Shown piece by piece: positions 5,073-6,040 of a DNA stretch of 6,040 nt. The position numbers and the translations under genes are program-made. The stretch's first letter is position 1. Each line of letters begins with the position of its first letter. Below the pieces are notes generated by a model, which was not told where the DNA came from, ran no database searches, and was given only the letters and a program-made list of their open reading frames with translations. Source of the stretch: GCA-003244245 sp036501085. Its GTDB lineage: Bacteria > Actinomycetota > Actinomycetes > Mycobacteriales > Pseudonocardiaceae. Location of the stretch: positions 1 through 6,040 of the forward strand of contig DASYAZ010000120.1 of the NCBI GenBank assembly GCA_036501085.1, read 5' to 3'.

Positions 5073-6040
5073 TCAGGCAGCGACCCCTGAGTTAGCAGGT
5101 GGATTACCGCCCTTCGATGGCGTCGTCCCCGACCCATCACCTGGTGGTGGCTTGTCGGCAGGGGGTGTCGTGGCAACCGGCGGCGGCTCGGCAGGAGGTG
5201 TGGTGGCAACCGGCGGCGGCTCAGCTGGAGGTGTGGTGGCAACCGGCGGCGGCTCGGCAGGCGGCGTCGTGGCAACCGGCGGCGGCTCAGCAGAGGGCGG
5301 CGTCGCAACCGGTGGGGGCGCAACCGGCGGGGGCGTCCCGCCCGGGATCGGCTTCGGGTTGGTGGGACTGGAATCACCGGCGGGAACCGGGGTGCCGGTG
5401 GCCGGCGCGGGCCGCGCCCGCACGCCGCCGGCACCGTCGGCCGCCCGCACCGGAACTGCAAGGGGCACAGTGCGAGCGGTCTCGCTGTAACCGGCATGAT
5501 CCGAGAGGGTCGTGCCGCCTTCCCCGGCAGCGGCTGCCAGCGCGGTAGCACCAGGACTGGGCGCAGTGGGAACGGCAGGTGTACCGGTACCGGGTGCCGG
5601 CACTGCGACCGCCGAGGAGGGCACCGGATCGCTCAGCGAGCGCAGGTAGGGGACCGAACCCACCCCGGTCGCCGTGAGCACGGCAAGCCCGCCGGCAAGC
5701 AGCAGGATCCGCGCCCGTGACGGTGTGACCCTGCTGGGCGCCGGTTCAGCAGGGGGAAGCTCCAGCGGGACGACACGGAGCGCGGGCCGTTCGGCTGACC
5801 CGCTGCCGACCGGTACGTCATTTTCTCCGCTGGGGATGGCCAGAGCAGATTCCGGAATGGCCAATCCGGTATCACTGGGTATATCCAGGGAACGGGCGTA
5901 TAACGCCGCACCCATCGCGACCGCGACCTGGGAATCACCATCAACGACAACCGGGCAACCCAACCCCGCCGACACCACCTGCGACACCAACGGCACCCGC
6001 GAAGACCCACCCACCAACAACACCGCATCCACCTCGGCCA
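5073..6040 (-). CDS. Hsp70-family (DnaK-like) protein with membrane anchor and proline-rich tail, 3' part
   Basis: The frame is open to the window edge, so the 5' part (most of the ATPase domain) is missing; 321 residues are visible. The fragment opens with the last nucleotide-binding-domain signatures of Hsp70. VLLVGGSSRVPLV (6-18) corresponds to the adenosine-binding VLVGGSTR.P motif, and DGDSQVAVAMGAALYAR (33-49) to the conserved end of the domain. The usual linker and beta-sandwich substrate-binding domain do not follow. Instead a polar linker of about 60 residues, ending in basic residues (RVTPSRAR), precedes one hydrophobic span (about 110-132, RILLLAGGLAVLTATGVGSVPYL). A roughly 190-residue Ala/Pro/Thr-rich region completes the protein. 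By the positive-inside rule the ATPase domain would be cytoplasmic and the tail outside. The tail ends in copies of an 11-residue PPPVATTPPAE unit. The function is unknown; it could act as an ATP-dependent membrane-linked sensor or chaperone. An internal GTG at 6032 is not the true start because conserved domain sequence runs upstream of it. Confidence 0.85.
   Translation of the reverse strand, partial: AEVDAVLLVGGSSRVPLVSQVVSAGLGCPVVVDGDSQVAVAMGAALYARSLDIPSDTGLAIPESALAIPSGENDVPVGSGSAERPALRVVPLELPPAEPAPSRVTPSRARILLLAGGLAVLTATGVGSVPYLRSLSDPVPSSAVAVPAPGTGTPAVPTAPSPGATALAAAAGEGGTTLSDHAGYSETARTVPLAVPVRAADGAGGVRARPAPATGTPVPAGDSSPTNPKPIPGGTPPPVAPPPVATPPSAEPPPVATTPPAEPPPVATTPPAEPPPVATTPPAEPPPVATTPPADKPPPGDGSGTTPSKGGNPPANSGVAA
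5138..5335. repeat. 33-bp tandem repeat encoding PPPVATTPPAE units
   Basis: Copies begin at 5171, 5204, 5237 and 5270 with exact 33-bp spacing and share the core TGGCAACCGGCGGCGGCTC. A degenerate copy starts at 5303, and an older one at 5138-5170 carries a 3-bp insertion (PADKPPPG in the protein). The period is a multiple of three, so copy-number change keeps the reading frame. Differences among the first three units fall at synonymous third codon positions (for example CCT/CCA, GCC/GCT, ACA/ACG), which suggests the peptide is under selection. Confidence 0.9.

Noticed and set aside
4830..5090. An 86-residue plus-strand frame in the acs upstream region
   Set aside because: There is no ribosome binding site or family signature; it crosses the inverted repeat and runs into the Hsp70-like gene end, so it looks like chance.
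5138..5335. CRISPR array
   Set aside because: The 33-bp units abut with no unique spacers and are translated in frame; this is a coding tandem repeat.
5053..5490. Plus-strand frame with GGVVATGGGSA repeats that looks like a PE_PGRS or glycine-rich surface protein
   Set aside because: It is the antisense of the proline-rich tail of the Hsp70-like gene; the repeats are the complement of the PPPVATT units, and the frame shows no domain of its own.
4982..5551. Minus-strand arginine-rich frame with RRRLPSRRRLP repeats
   Set aside because: It is an alternative frame over the same 33-bp repeat; the Hsp70-like frame has conserved domain sequence and a coherent membrane span, and this one has neither.

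Overview
The window is high-GC DNA with strong GC bias at third codon positions. It looks chromosomal and actinobacterial. The gene order (acetyl-CoA synthetase, then a small holin-like membrane protein immediately followed by an EphE-type hydrolase) recalls from memory the acs / Rv3669 / ephE neighbourhood of Mycobacterium tuberculosis. The protein style (holin-like protein, Hsp70-like protein with a proline-rich tail) suggests a relative such as a Pseudonocardiaceae member. The family-level placement is inference only.

Nearly everything reads on the minus strand, from right to left. At the right edge (5073-6040) is the 3' part of an Hsp70-family gene. The visible part holds the end of the ATPase domain, no recognisable substrate-binding domain, one membrane segment, and a proline-rich tail built on a 33-bp tandem repeat. 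A 264-bp intergenic region follows, with an 11-bp inverted repeat (4975-5032), a 10-bp palindrome (4841-4850) and a good ribosome binding site. Next comes a full-length acetyl-CoA synthetase gene, acs (2832-4808). Just past its stop is a perfect 25-nt palindrome (2803-2827) that probably acts as a terminator hairpin.

A second minus-strand group follows: an ArfB-like GGQ ribosome-rescue hydrolase (2313-2732), a holin-like two-pass membrane protein (1746-2261), an EphE-type alpha/beta hydrolase (826-1749) and a class I SAM-dependent methyltransferase (71-829). The last three genes are joined by 4-bp GTGA stop/start overlaps, so they are very probably one translationally coupled operon. At the left edge, a plus-strand reading frame open from the window start to a TAG at 84-86 may be the end of a convergent gene that overlaps the methyltransferase tail by 16 bp.

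No tRNA, rRNA, CRISPR array, insertion sequence or phage module was found. The genes are mostly housekeeping or accessory metabolic functions. The least ordinary items are the Hsp70-like protein with its repeat tail and the two strong inverted repeats flanking acs.
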